A stretch of 64,000 nt of DNA, taken from contig WHUZ01000127.1 of the NCBI GenBank assembly GCA_015179045.1, positions 1-64,000 on the forward strand. The letters are read 5' to 3'. Under the pieces are notes generated by a model. It ran no database searches. It worked only from the letters and a program-made list of their open reading frames with translations, and had not been told where the DNA came from. This document shows positions 11,390-22,719 of the stretch, piece after piece. Source of the stretch: Kalaharituber pfeilii (lineage: Eukaryota > Ascomycota > Pezizomycetes > Pezizales > Pezizaceae). The position numbers and the translations under genes were made by a program. Each line of letters begins with the position of its first letter. Positions within the stretch are counted from its first letter, which is position 1.

Positions 11390-12072
11390 CTTCCATCTGT
11401 CTCTGCAATTGGTTGCCTCCATCCATCTTTGGGCGTTCCCGAGGTCCTTCCTCAGGGCTATCCCGTGTACTACGATGCCGAATTTCAGGGTGGTGATACC
11501 GGAGGTGTTTGGATGGGTGGGAGATTTGCCGGTTGCGTGAGGGGGATTGGTCTTCGGCGTGTGCGTGGGAGCGGGGATGGGCGCGGGGGTTGGTTGGCTT
11601 GTCGCGGTGGCGCCGGGTGGGAGGCTGTCTGGGTGAACGCGGGTGCTGTGGCAATGTTCTTTGCCTCTTTGACATCAAGCTGTCTCTTAAAGGCGTACGG
11701 ATCGGTGGCGGTCGCCGTTTTGCCTTTCCGCTTCCTGGTGTTTGCTGGCCCTGGTGTGGGCGTCGGCCTGTTCCCGGGGGTCTGCTCCGTGGGTGGCTCT
11801 TCTGAGCAGGCCGTGATGGTGCTGAGTCCAAGGTTTTCTGTGATGGGCTGCACCGGTGCCGTGTCTGTGCTGGCGATGGGGCTGAACCCAAGTGTACCAG
11901 CTTCAGGGTTGTTTGACGGCGCGGTAGCGGTTGGCGTCGTCGCTAGGGATGTGATGGGCTGAACCCCAGGGTTTCGGGTGGAGGGGGCATCAGCAAAAAC
12001 GAAAAATCGCCCTGAAGCACCCGGGGATGTGAATACCCCCCAAGCGCCTTGAGCGCCCTGGATGCACGTCAT
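11390..12072 (-). pseudogene. Pro/Thr-rich minus-strand open frame, possibly LINE ORF1-like
   Basis: The minus strand is open for 195 codons (12072-11485), overlapped by another open frame to 11310. The peptide is rich in Pro, Thr and Ala, with a basic RKRKGK patch and DPYAFKRQLDVKEAKNIA, the only part of ordinary complexity. Part of the 5' end (GGGCGATTTTT...GCTGATG, near 12000) recurs near 15750. Such composition resembles the disordered N-terminus of LINE ORF1 proteins, but no diagnostic motif is visible. The opposite strand is also open, so the call is weak. Confidence 0.3.
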
Positions 12073-12290
12073 CTATTCATTATAACCAGGCGCACTAGAC
12101 AAGGCTCTTTTCGCCCTGGATGCACGTCATCTATTCATTGTAACCTGGCGCAGTAACTAAGGCTCTGTGCGCCCTGAATGCACCTCATCTATTCATTGTA
12201 ACGTCCTATGCACCCTGGATGCATGTTACCTGTTGATCATAACTAGACACACTAACTAAGGTTGTTTACACCCAGGCAGTTTCCAGATGC
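12052..12290. repeat. Minisatellite, ~60-bp unit, about four copies
   Basis: Repeats of GCCCTGGATGCACGTCATCT followed by ATTCATTGTAACCTGGCGCA and CTAAGGCTCT. The third unit is shortened and the fourth is diverged. No gene overlaps it on the plus strand. Confidence 0.75.
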
Positions 12291-12513
12291 CTCTATTACG
12301 TCTCTGCGCAACTGATAAGTGTGCCATGTGCTTTCACGGTATTAACAACTTATAGACACTGAAGAAGCTTTTTTACAATAGCAAGTACTGCAGATAGAAC
12401 GCCTTGTTTGACAACTGATTATGTATATCTAGCTATTGTGATCTATATCCAGGTGCCCCTTCATCATCCTATCATGCCATACCATTATCGGTCACCCTAC
12501 CGCTCCTGCTTCA

Positions 12514-12569
12514 ACTCGCGGTAGCCTGATAGGCGGTATGCGAGTAATGAAATAAAGAAAAAAAAAAAA
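12514..12569 (+). mobile_element. Micro-retroposon, class C hairpin plus poly-A
   Basis: A 56-bp insertion: CTCGC-GGT-AGCCT-GAT-AGGCG-GTAT-GCGAG, then TAATGAAAT and A-rich tail. It is flanked by a 10-bp duplication, TCCTGCTTCA, at 12504-12513 and 12570-12579. It begins one base before the outer stem. The inner stem GCCT/AGGC replaces the usual GCCC/GGGC with pairing kept. Confidence 0.85.
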
Positions 12570-12799
12570 TCCTGCTTCATGTAAATAGTCCATTTTGCCA
12601 CTCTCGCTGCAATAGAGAATTCGGCTCATTGTGGTGCATCGAGGAGCATTGAGGAGAGCTGCCCTACCTGTCAATAGCTTTTTCTGCTAAATGTCATGCT
12701 GTTAAGAGGGACCTGCCATACCTGTAAATATGTGCTGCAACAGTCGCGTCAACAAACATAAACAAACTTGTTCTGAGCGCGTCGGCACGTTGTATCACC

Positions 12800-13030
12800 A
12801 ACCTAGTCAACACTGAACTTGACGTCAGAATGAGGGGTAATTCCTGCAGTATCAACCGGCAACCTGGAAGTGTACTGAGCAACAGCCTATCATCCTATAT
12901 TGGGTTGCCAGCCGACCCAATGAGCAGCCCGATAAGCAGTCCAATAAGTAGCCGAGTAAGTGACTCTGCGAGTAGCCCAGGTTCTAAAGCTCCCTTTGCA
13001 ACAGTTAAAGTTTATTTCAATTGAGTAGTG
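12800..13030 (+). repeat. Dispersed repeat X, copy 2
   Basis: Shows the same blocks as copy 1 (GGTAATTCC, GGAAGTGTA, GCCAGCCGACCC, AGCTCCCTTTGCAACAG) with heavy divergence. A closer relative is copy 3 at 13757-13995 in reverse, which shares the GTACTGA...CAGCCTATCATCCT block. Confidence 0.6.
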
Positions 13031-13075
13031 GGCATCCATGACCAAAACAAAGGTTGCGTTCAGGCGTACCTACTC

Positions 13076-13141
13076 GTCCTGCCATGGCGAGGAGCCGCAT
13101 GCGGGGTCATGTGACAAAAAAAAAAAAAAAAAAAAAAAAAA
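13076..13141 (+). mobile_element. Micro-retroposon, class A hairpin plus poly-A
   Basis: A 66-bp insertion starting GTCCTGCCATGGCGAGGAGC, then CGCATGCGGGGTCATGTGAC and a long A-run. A perfect 14-bp duplication, AGGCGTACCTACTC, flanks it (13062-13075, 13142-13155). The inner stem here is ATGGC/GCC-CAT, a paired alternative to the usual class A sequence. Confidence 0.9.
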
Positions 13142-13389
13142 AGGCGTACCTACTCAGCGCCCTGATGCAACCCACCTTTCGTATTGCGCCCTGTGCGCCC
13201 CAGCGTTCTGACGCTAGATCTTACACCCTGTCGCATCCTGATGCCACAAGTGAACCTTTGATCAATGATTATTGCATCTCGGCGCATTTGGGTATCCACT
13301 ATGCAATTACAATAATTGACCTGCAGCCCGACGCTGGCTGTCGGCGTGGGGCCCTTAATCTGTATATATCGCCTTCAGCATGCTGATTC

Positions 13390-13750
13390 CATTTCCTCTC
13401 AATATCTCATGCGCGCAGTAAATACTCAATATACTTAACATGTTCAATATCTCATGCGTGCGCTCAATATACTCAATACTCTCTATACCTCATGTGTGTA
13501 GTCAATATGCTTAATATTCTCTGCAACTCATGGCATGCTCAATGTGCTTAATACTCTCTACATCTCATATGCACTGCGAAAGTGGCCAATTCCGAGCCCT
13601 GGTCGGGAATTCATGCCCAATATGCTGAACAGGCTCAATATGCCCAATATTCTCTACCCTCTATATCTCATACCCTCACTCCATATGCTCGATACGCTCA
13701 ATTGGTCTAATCTGCTCAATATCTTCAGGGCAGTCAATTATTTCAATCTG
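13390..13750. repeat. Degenerate 'CTCAATATGCTCAATATCTC' satellite
   Basis: Loose tandem copies of CTCAATAT(A/G)CTCAAT and ATCTCATGCGCGC-like phrases. With the adjoining copy of repeat X it forms a block that recurs in reverse orientation at about 15815-16170. Confidence 0.65.
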
Positions 13751-13756
13751 GCAAGT

Positions 13757-13995
13757 ATGCCTGAGCTGCCCTGTTAGGACATTGCTAATTTGGGACGAAC
13801 CATACGCTGGTGCGCCAAAATCTGCTGTTAGTGAATTCAGCTCATCAGGCCGCGCGTTGGGCCGCTCATTGGGCCGGCCACTACAGCAGCTGGTTGTTAC
13901 TCATATAGGTCGGCTGGCAACCCAAGGTAGGATGATAGGCTGCTGATCAGTACACTTCCAGGTTGCCGGTTAATACTGCTAGGATTATCTCCCAC
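13757..13995 (-). repeat. Dispersed repeat X, copy 3 (reverse)
   Basis: Begins GAGCTGCCCTGTTAGGACAT, the reverse complement of the end of copies 1 and 4, and continues through GGTCGGCTGGCAACCC and AGTACACTTCCAGGTTGCCG, matching copy 2 in reverse. Confidence 0.65.
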
Positions 13996-14089
13996 TCTGA
14001 CATCACAACTAGGCTACTGGCAGACATGTGCAATATGCTAATGCATAGAGATTGTATTTGTTGACGCGAATATTTTGTAGGTATGGTGG

Positions 14090-14975
14090 GCTGTCTTAAA
14101 CAGCGTAAAATATGATAGAATGAGCTGAATCTAATAAGTATAACGCGTTCTACCTAACGGTATGAAATATGGCTTAATCTGACAGGATCGCATACCTTGA
14201 TGGTGTAAGATATGGCAACATAAGCTCAACTCAATAGGTATGCTAGGTCCCACTCACGCGAAATATACTAACATGAGCTCAACTTAACAAGTATGCTGGT
14301 CCCACTCAACCATACGAGATATGGCAACAACAAAATCATGCCCGAATTGCATCTCGTGTAGGCAGGAATCAAAGCACAAGCAACCCACTCCTTTTACTGC
14401 TGCTAACTAGCTCAACTTAATAGGTATGCTAGGTCCACTCAACCACGCGAGATATGGCAACAACAGCTCAACTTTATAGGTATGCTAGGTCCTCCTCAAC
14501 TATGTGAGATATGGCAACAACAGCTTAATCTGACAGGATGGCAGCCTTCAACAATGCAGAATATGGTAATATGAGTTAAATTTCACAGGTATGGTAGACC
14601 CTTCACGATGGCGGGAGATATAGTAGTATAAGCTCTATTAACAAAGTATGACAGGCCCTTTTGATAGTGAGAGATGAGACATAATAAGTTAAATTTAACA
14701 GGTATTGTAGACCCCTCTCAACAGTATAAGATGAGGCAGAATGAGCTGAATTTGATAGGTATGACAGATTTCCGTCAATGGCTACATATGGACTCAATCT
14801 ATAAGGAGAGCAGTACCATTTCCACGTCGTAAGATGAGGCAGGATGATCTTAATTAACAGGTATGATAAGTCTCTCTCGACAGCACAAGAATAAGCTCAA
14901 TTTGACAGTATGACTCATTTCTCTCTATGGTACGAGATGCAGCAGAATAAGCTAAATCTTATAGGTTATGGCAAG
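14090..14975. repeat. Minisatellite, ~55-60-bp unit, about 14 diverged copies
   Basis: The unit is roughly GAGATATGGCAACAACAGCT followed by CAACTTAATAGGTATGCTAG and GTCCCACTCAACCACGC. The units nearest the middle are most alike and the right half is strongly diverged. About 75 bases of unrelated sequence interrupt it near 14335-14410. Confidence 0.75.
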
Positions 14976-15814
14976 ATAATAAGTAAGAGCCGTCCTGCTT
15001 TTTTGCTCCTCTTAGTGATTGCTATACTGTTTTTTTTTTTTTACCGTATCATATACCTGCGCTTGCAGCTATTGGGCATGGCAGGGCTCTCCTATATACT
15101 TTTATTTCAGTGGAAGTTTTGGTTATTTTATTGTATGTCCCAGGATTGGTTCATGGGGAGCAAATTTTTTAAGATAATAATAGATCAAATAAATAAAGTT
15201 ACCTCGCATTATGAATTCCAATGTATTAGGTACCAGCTATCATAATTAGTAAGCTTCGCTCTAGGGATTATAGGATCAAACGGGCCTTCAAGAGAACATA
15301 GTATCTCTCAAGAAGGTATAGTATATTTGATTGATTCTTTTAGGCATCGCTGGATACAGTCACCCTCTCTAGGAGAGTATAGGTTAAAAGCAAATGAATC
15401 TGTGAGGTCGTTATCCCTGACTGGAAAGGTCAGGGAGTTGGTTAGCAGCGCCAGTGAACTCCCAAAGCAAGTTGCATTGTAGATCATGCCCTAGGCACAG
15501 CCAATTAGCCAACAGTTTCATGTGGTGCAACCATTATTGTTTGCTGAATCAGTGATGCGAAGGCCGCTTGGCTGTGCGTTGTGGGGACTGCTTGCAAGGC
15601 CTGATCTTCCAGACTTGGCAGATACATTCACCGATTTCTCAGGGCGATCCATGTATGGTAGGATGCAACATGGCGCACGCAACGGGACCGCGTTGCAACA
15701 TGTTCCCCAGTTCTTGCCCTGTGCGCCCTATGCTCCAGGCGCATGGGGCGATTTTTTCATTATTGCTGATGGGGGCGGGGCGTGGGGAGGGAAGGGGGTG
15801 GTGGTGAGCCAGGT
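14976..15814. other. Unassigned sequence between repeats
   Basis: No gene supported; the open frames lack recognisable motifs. 15700-15785 shares the GGGCGATTTTTTCATTATTG and GCTGATGGGGGC wording with the minus strand near 12000. A short inverted repeat (CCCTGACTGGAAAGGTCAGGG) occurs near 15415. Confidence 0.4.
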
Positions 15815-16170
15815 TGGACTTGCAACAGCGTAAACCATCGTCTCAATTGAGCAATGTCCTAACAGGGCAGCTTAGGCAGGCTGCGATATTGCCAGACTGA
15901 GATAATTGGCCACCTTGAAGATATTAGGCATATCGGGCGTATTAAGCACATTGAGCGCGCATATGAGATATTGGCCGTATTGATGCATGTCGAGTATATT
16001 GAGCGCCCACATGAGATATTGAGAACATACATTTTTTTTTTTTTTTTTTCTTTATATCAGTGATCGCGTGCCGCCCTGTGGGCTATGGCGATGAGGTATA
16101 CGTGGGAGATGGGGTATATTGGGCACATTGGGAACCCTGGCATATTGGGCATATTGAGTGTGTTGAGCGT
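15815..16170 (+). repeat. Repeat X copy 4 plus satellite (inverse of 13390-13790)
   Basis: Starts with CAACAGCGTAAACC and CAATGTCCTAACAGGGCAGC, then runs into ATATTGAGCGC...ATGAGATATTG repeats, the reverse complement of the block at 13390-13790. A class C tail in minus orientation (poly-T from about 16032, hairpin to about 16092) interrupts it; I find no convincing target duplication for that insertion. Confidence 0.6.
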
Positions 16171-17824
16171 GCACTTTTTTACTAGTCCATTGAATATAAT
16201 AAGTGAAACGGTAATTCTACAAGTTCTACCACTATATGACCAGAAGTGAGACAGATTACCATAAGCAAGTAATTTCCCGCTCATCAATAGATTTACATGT
16301 TAGTGATGGTACTGCTTGGGACGGTGCATGGACTGTGGTGTTAGTAGAGTAACTCCAACCAACCCTTCTGAACTTGCCCGGTAGTAGCTGCCTCAGCCGC
16401 ATGCAATAAGTGGTTGACACTTTGGAGGGATCAGTGGGGTGTTGCGGTCTCTATGATGATGTAGTAAATATGAGGGGGGTAACTTAGGAGAACGCTTGGT
16501 GCTTGACCTTCGAGAGGGCAGCTCTTGCTGGCCGTTCTTATACTGACTCCTGCGTGCGTTCCATCTATTGTCTAACTTGCTATGATATCATGATGTTCTA
16601 TCTATAGATATCGCTCTGCACTGTTTTTTTTTTTTATATCAATACTCGCATGCCGCGCTCTGCCACTGCCTGGTCTCATCTAGAGGTCCATCCGGTGGCT
16701 CTGCTCCTGGAGATCCGTCTGGTGGCTTACACTGTGCTATGACCATGCCATCTGATACTTGCAATACACATCCGTGCCCAACCCATGTTTCAATGCCAGA
16801 CTATAGCTATCGGTTGATTAGGCAGCATGGTCACTAGCAGATTTACATGTCGATGGGTGGACCCCCTTCCCGAGTAGGCCCTTATACTAGTAGTATGAGG
16901 CTTATATCCCAAAGAAAAAGAATTTCTACTTGAGCCTATTATTCACAAGTTCTTGCCGTATGCCTCCAGCAAAGTTCAGTAGACCAAAACTTTGGGAAGC
17001 CAAAACACGGAGTTGCGGAAAGCACATATGCTCGAGCAGATTGTTCTTGTAGCACTTTCTCAAGACCTTGATTCCTACTTGATATCCAATACATCTTCCC
17101 AGATTTGTAATCTCTGCTACCATCGGACGAGCAAAAGGAGTTGTTCTGTTCCGCTCGCGAATTGTTCTCCCTCGTCGAACGGACTGGTCCTCTAGATTCG
17201 CAAGCGGCCCGGTCGTCAGGCGAAGCGAGCTGTCCGCTCGCGAATCACAGCAATGATGAAATTTCTGTTTTTCCGTTCCTCAGCCACATGTCTTGGCTCA
17301 GCTACCTTTATGCCTGTGACAACGTCATCGTTGATATTTTATAAGTAAACCAGGATAGTCATATTTGCTACGAGCCAATTACAAATGCATACCATATGCT
17401 GATGCCTATGTACTTGCCATTACCTGCATAATACGGCGACGAGGTCGCAGGCGCAGCAGGGTTGGCAGGTGGCGGGCGGAATGGGGAACTGTTAATGCCA
17501 GCATGATGGTGCACCTTTTAGGTAATATCACTGCTTGGAGTAATGAAACAAGAAGGAAGAGGAAATACCACCAATGCGTTACAAACTCAATGTTTACCAC
17601 TCCGTCCAGGGCTCACAACTTCCTGTTAAGTTCACCCGTACTGATATATACTATGTACCTAGTATTTACTTTTTTTTTTAGTGCACAGGACTATGTGACT
17701 ACACAGTGCCGATGGTCCGGGAGTAATATATTGCGTGGCATTACTGAAAGTGACAATACTGACTCTGAGGATATTGTGGTTATGAGCCTGCAGCCTGTAT
17801 GCATGGTCACAATATGTGGTTTTT

Positions 17825-17825
<1 letters not shown>
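16171..17825. other. Unassigned region with one 33-bp micro-retroposon
   Basis: No gene supported. 17140-17250 has the phrase GCTCGCGAAT repeated with a diverged copy between. The small open frames here have no recognisable domains. Confidence 0.4.
16624..16656 (-). mobile_element. Minimal micro-retroposon, class C tail fragment
   Basis: A T-run plus ATATCAATACTCGCATGCCG, that is, only the last ~21 bases of a class C tail with poly-A. It is flanked by GCTCTGCACTG (16613-16623) and GCTCTGCCACTG (16657-16668), a duplication with one extra base. If real, it is the shortest insertion in the window. Confidence 0.6.

Positions 17826-17872
<47 letters not shown>
17826..17872 (+). repeat. Poly-A run of about 47 bases
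   Basis: An uninterrupted A-run after TGTGGTTTTTC with no retroposon body or duplication recognisable at its 5' side. It may be the tail of an element too diverged or too short to identify, or a simple expansion. Confidence 0.6.
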
Positions 17873-17878
<6 letters not shown>

Positions 17879-18844
17879 TGGATTCGTGAGCGGACCAGAA
17901 CATATCCTCCTCCTCGAAGAATGGTTCCTGAGGATGGAGACTAGTTGGTGGCAGTCTGTCACCTTCCTTCCAAATAGTATTTTTAGCCAGACTAGTAATT
18001 GGTATATGTAATTGGCAGCAAAGAGAATAAACTCTCTTCACTACTATTACCCTCATCCTTAGGAGAGGCTCTCTCCTGAATGCCCTCTCTAGCATTACTA
18101 GTCTATCTTCTACCTCTCCCTTCTGTGGAGAACATGGTCCACCATCCTTACCACTGCCATTTGTTTCTGTCTCCGCCTCTTGTACCTCCCTCTTTGTCTC
18201 CGAGGAAGAGGGGCTGCCGGAGCCTAAGTCGTTAGCCATCCTTCTCCTATCTCTATCTCCACTCAGGTGTTTCAAGACCTTTTTTTTTTTTTTCCCTTAA
18301 ATATCCAGCAGAACTGCAGTGACTTCTCTGGCTAGTATTGTCTACCCAGTCACCCTAGCATTTTTCTTTGCTTTGCGGCCAGAGTAGTCCACCTGGACAC
18401 TACCGGATGCTGAACAACAAAATTCAAATATTAAATCCATGTCGGATAAAGCAAGTCAGGTATCAGCGTTGAAAATACTAGTAACGTGCACCTACTTCAG
18501 TCTTTTATGAGCATCAAACTACTAATTATCGTAGTTCTAAGCCTCTTCCATTATGCCCACATACTCATCTAAACTTTATGAAGTCCAGAACCCTATCACG
18601 ACGGTATTGGTGTGATTTAGAAAATGACAGAAATGTAGATCCGAAGAGAGGCCAGTTGACCACTTGAAAGAGATATAACTGTGAAGTGAAGGACCTATTC
18701 TGAAATCATTTAGAACGGCCTCTCGTACAGGATATTGTTCCTAATTTTGATTCGCAAGCAGTGCGTGAGTTCTAACCTGAAATCAGACGTCAGAGTCACC
18801 CACACCCCGGATAACCATCTTGCCTCCCGTATTACCCATCATAC
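17873..18844. other. Unassigned; weak minus-strand open frame
   Basis: The minus strand from 18275 is open with GSGSPSSSETKREVQEAETE and EVEDRLVMLERAF, a charged, possibly coiled-coil peptide, but the frame then runs into the poly-T tract. I cannot assign a family. A T-run lies at about 18281-18293. Confidence 0.3.
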
Positions 18845-19257
18845 CCGGTGGAGCAGGGGAGCCGCTACCACCTTCACTAGGTTAAGAGCGGGGAAGGGAA
18901 TGGGAAGGAATGGGAGATAAAAATAGGGAAGGCGGCGGTGGGGAGTGTGTGCAGGTATGGACAAGAACAAACGGCAGACCACCTGGCGTTCAGGTGTGAG
19001 GAAATTGATTACCCGGAAGGGTGGGGGAGGTGGGAGGACGTGGATGCAAGGAAATGGGTAGAGCAACAAGAGAACGGGGAGGAAGTGGACGTACTGGAGG
19101 AGTTTTTCAAGTCTTCGAGGGTGTGAAGGGGAGGGGACGATGTTTCGTTTGTTCGACGCTGGTGGCGGAGGCACGATGTAGTTATCTTGCCCCGAGGAGG
19201 TGGGGCGGGGAGAGAGCGAGGTTTTCGTTTGAGGAGCAGGTGGTGGAAGGTTAGTTA
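18845..19257 (+). mobile_element. LINE A 3' fragment (end of ORF2 plus 3' UTR)
   Basis: In two frames it encodes the extreme C-terminus of the LINE A protein: RWSRGAATTFTRLRAGKG, then YGQEQTADHLAFRCEEIDYP and GWGRWEDVDARKWVEQQENG to a stop at 19124. This parallels 46162-46449. The zinc-knuckle-like C-X-H-X-C end (here reduced to Y...H...C) is typical of Tad-like LINE proteins. The 3' UTR (TTTCGTTTGTTCGACGCTGG, GAGGAGGTGGGGCGGGG) also matches LINE A, but the hairpin tail is missing. Confidence 0.8.
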
Positions 19258-20734
19258 CTGTACCAAAAAGTGCGGTGTTATTGCTATAGTTTTGATCTGG
19301 TTGTGATAAGGTTATCATGCTAACCGGGTATTAATTGACTTTCACGATTTAATCCACGTATTGGTACAATAATTTCTTGGCAAGAATAATGTATCTGGTG
19401 AGTACGTATTTCATGAATTAGTATAGGCTAATTCTATAATCCCAACAATTCCATTTGAATCCTGTAATGGTCGGAATATGTACATGCATAACTTTGATAT
19501 CTATTCTGGATGTACCTTAGGTTGTATCATTCATTTTACATTCTCCACTTCCACCTACATATGGTATCCTTCTCACTTTAAGTACATTACTCAGTGGCAA
19601 CTATATAGTTAGTCTAAACTTCATGGAATTTCAAGTACAGCAAAATGACAGTACATTTGAAAAACAGTACATATACTGGAGAATACGCTTCAGCAAGAGT
19701 ACATACAGCGAAGAATGCATTTGCAGGAAAGTATGTACTAGGAAGAATGCGGTGTATATTAGAAGAGGTGTATAATGCATATATCGGAGATATTGCATAT
19801 CATGTATCATAGGTATATTGTATTGGATATTCAATTGTATTCATGTACTAAGATATAGAATGCATACAGATAATGAGGTATAACTTTTTAAGCAAGCAAA
19901 GCTGATACTAATTATATAATAATTAGGTATATGCTTATCCACGCATGAATATTCATCCCCATAACCAGCTTCATCCCCATACATATCTTCAATTATCTTT
20001 ATGCATCCATAGAAATCTTCTAAAGTTATCTAAATAGAACCCAGTAGTTAGAAAGGATAAAATGACTCACCGCTGTCTTTAAGTTTTATACATGCTGGGG
20101 GTATACTTTGTTGGAACGATGTGAATCTAGCTCTTCATTCATGTATGACTGTAGAAGTTGTAGCACAATAGTTGTACTGATAGACAGTTGAGAGATATTG
20201 TCATGATGGTATGACATGGCGGTATGTGAGCGTACCCAGAGCAGGGCTAAAATGCAGTGAGCTACGAGTGCATGTGACTGGCCCACCCCTGCTATGCCTG
20301 AAGACCTGGCGCAAATCGGTACCAAGAGCCCGTATGCATGGATACTCCTATATATCCCGACCGTACTACCAGGAGTCACCGGTAGTTCTACCTTTTGGTG
20401 CAACGGTTTGCAAGACGGTCGGTTGCAACCCGTAATAGATATGGGGAGATAAATGGGCCAATGGGGAGGTGATGGATTCTAGTGTGAAACAGAGAACTGT
20501 ACTCTCATATATCCTGTGCAGTAGAATATATATCCTGTGCAGTAGAATTAGTTAGTTGGAATCTTTCACTGCAGTGATGATGCACTTACATGTCAGAATC
20601 TTTTTGCTAGCATGAGATAGAAAGGATCTAAAAGTTATATAGAATTAGATAATTATTGACCATTGTATAGAATATCATTGCAGAGCAAAAACTTACTCAA
20701 ATTTGCTCAATGACATTGGCTATTTGAGCTTAAA
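19258..20734. other. AT-rich unassigned region
   Basis: No supported gene. 19640-19760 has loose repeats of GTACATA...AGAATGC. 20360-20435 carries the second copy of the ACTACC...GGTAGT repeat seen at 7568. 20505-20545 has a short direct duplication (ATATCCTGTGCAGTAGAAT). Confidence 0.4.
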
Positions 20735-20942
20735 CAGTAGGCTCAGAACGGAGGGCTGTAATAGGCTCAGAATGTAGGGGGATAGGCTCAGAATGGAGGG
20801 CTGTGATAGGCTCAGAATGTAGGGGGATAAGCTCAGAACGTAGGCTGTAATAGGCTTAGAACGGAGGGCTGCAATAGGCTTAGAACGTAGGCCTGTAATA
20901 GGCTTAGAATGGAGAGTTGTAATAGGCTCAGAATTGAGGTCT
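20735..20942. repeat. Minisatellite, ~23-bp unit, about nine copies
   Basis: The unit is GTAATAGGCTCAGAACGGAG plus GGCT, alternating with an AATGTAGGGGGAT variant, so a higher-order pair is visible in the first half. Confidence 0.8.
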
Positions 20943-21049
20943 ATAATCTTATTAGTGGTATATTCTTAAGAATATTGATAAAGATACCTTTCAAATGATT
21001 AGAATCTCTAGGCAGAAATCAAGATCCGTTAAGCTAATATACCATTAGA

Positions 21050-21323
21050 ACAAAAATGGGGCACATGTCACCTAGCAGTCCTGGGAGGACCTAGAGGAGA
21101 AAGGCTGGAAGCAAGAAGGCGTGGAAGGCGACCCGGTCGAGTACTAGTTTGCCTACCTCAATCTAGAGTAACCAGGAACCAGAGGACGGAGGGCACTGGG
21201 TGCTCAAGGTATGTATGTAGATTCCGTAGTTAGTTGTCCCAAACCTGGCCCAGGTATTTGGGTCCCTGCCATAGGCTGGTAGCCTGTATGCGGGGTTACG
21301 TGGATAAAAAAAAAAAAAAAAAA
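21050..21323 (+). mobile_element. 5'-truncated LINE B copy
   Basis: A 274-bp insertion between 11-bp duplications ATACCATTAGA (21039-21049, 21324-21334). It encodes, with stops, the last residues of the LINE B protein (SWEDLEEKGWKQEGVEGDPV, then FAYLNLE), then a 3' UTR and the class B tail CCCTGC-CAT-AGGCT-GGT-AGCCT-GTAT-GCGGGG plus TTACGTGGAT and poly-A. This copy links the class B hairpin directly to LINE B. Confidence 0.85.
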
Positions 21324-21659
21324 ATACCATTAGAGAGAAGGGAGGAAGAAGACCTACTAGCTCTTAAGACAAACTCTGTGAAACTGTTTCATCACGTTGG
21401 GACCTGAAAATCCCAAATCTAGAGAATAAGTTGGCTATGAGAAAGTATAGAGGGATAGCCATTGTCACGGGCCTACCCAGAGATGCTGGGGATATCCACC
21501 TGAGTTGACCCGTAAGGCTGCTAGTGACGATTCGGCCTGATCAACCGATAGCTACAGCAGGGCAATACAATTGACAGGTCGGGTCACGGAAGCGTATCAC
21601 AAGCGGAGCACATGGTTGAATGAGTTGCGCCACTGAGTGGCAAGAGTACGCGTAGGCTT

Positions 21660-21735
21660 GTTGTGCACAGCCTCAGGCATTGTTATTGATTGTTAAGCAT
21701 TGTTATTGATTGTTAAGCATTGATATCAATTGTTA
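21660..21735. repeat. Short tandem repeat, ~21-bp unit, three copies
   Basis: ATTGTTATTGATTGTTAAGC repeated twice and then as a diverged ATTGATATCAATTGTTAAGC. Confidence 0.7.
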
Positions 21736-21889
21736 AGCATAGATAGCATAAGCAATAGAACAGACAGAGGGCATGCGCGGGGAGCTGGCTACATAAGGAG
21801 GACCTTCTGCCTTCGAGAGATGGTCAAGCTTCAAGCGTTGTCCTAAGTTACACCCTCACTTTAGCTACATCATCGTAGACTCCGTAACA

Positions 21890-22600
21890 GCCATGTGGAG
21901 AATAACTGCTTCATGTTAAAGAAGCTGGGGGTGGCGGAATCGGATAGGTGTAGGTATGGGGAGGTGCAAACAGGGGAGCATCTCGCTTTCCGATGCAGAA
22001 GCTAGGAGAGCCGTCCAGAAGGTTTTGAGAGGTGGCGTGACATGGGAAAGAATTGGAAAAAAAAGGCAGAGAATGGGAAGGAATATGACATTTTAGAGAA
22101 TTTCTTCACTGGGGTCAAGTTCTAGAAGGTAGGAGAAGTAGCTGCCTATACTAGGTAGCCAGCAACTGTGGACTTGTCGGCTATTAGCAGCCAAATACTT
22201 GTCTATAGATTGCATAGCAAAGTGTATGAATACCATATGTAATGATGATAATATTCAATTTAGTACAAAGCACATTACGAAATGGCTATGGTTGTGCTAG
22301 CACTATAAGATTTGGGCATATTTTATAAACTACACAGTATGTAATGCAGCGGAGAAAGTGTATGTACACCAAGTCGGCTTTATATATGGCTGGCAATTTT
22401 TGAATTTGAAATTCACTAATGTAATGTGGTAGTTCTGTTAAGCTACGATGCATACCGAAGTAATAACACCACACTTTTTGATACAGTAGTTATCTTAATT
22501 GTCCGGGGTGGAGAGGGGGCGAGGTTTTCGTTTGTAGAGCAGGTCGTGGAAGGTTAGTTAGATAAGCCTGCCTCCGGGCTTGGAACCAGGCGTTGCTACT
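21890..22600 (+). mobile_element. LINE A 3' remnants
   Basis: 21925-22126 decodes to KKLGVAESDRCRYGEVQTGE, HLAFRCRS, a stop, then FERWRDMGKNWKKKAENGKE and YDILENFFTGVKF, parallel to the LINE A C-terminus. 22505-22600 matches the LINE A 3' UTR (GGCGAGGTTTTCGTTTGTAG, GGTTAGTTAGATAAGCCTGC, CTCCGGGCTT). The ~370 bases between them are unrelated to LINE A and unassigned. No hairpin or poly-A follows. Confidence 0.7.
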
Positions 22601-22719
22601 AGTAGGTACTTAGGGTCTTGGCAGATGTATTACTTAAGCAATGGCTTAAAGTTGTGTTTCTATACAGATTGATTACATAACACATATGCCAAGACGCTTT
22701 AGTAGCAACGTACTTATCA

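Noticed and set aside
11336..11962. 208-codon plus-strand open frame
   Set aside because: It overlaps the MITE end and lies opposite another long open frame in GC-rich DNA; the peptide (Gly/Val/Trp-rich) looks like a shadow.
14090..14975. Regularly spaced repeats suggestive of a CRISPR array
   Set aside because: Units are contiguous, diverged and without unique spacers, in a eukaryotic context; a minisatellite fits.
17691..18275. 194-codon minus-strand frame with charged N-terminus
   Set aside because: Half of it is encoded by the poly-A/T run and its flanks; the remainder is too short and unmatched to call.
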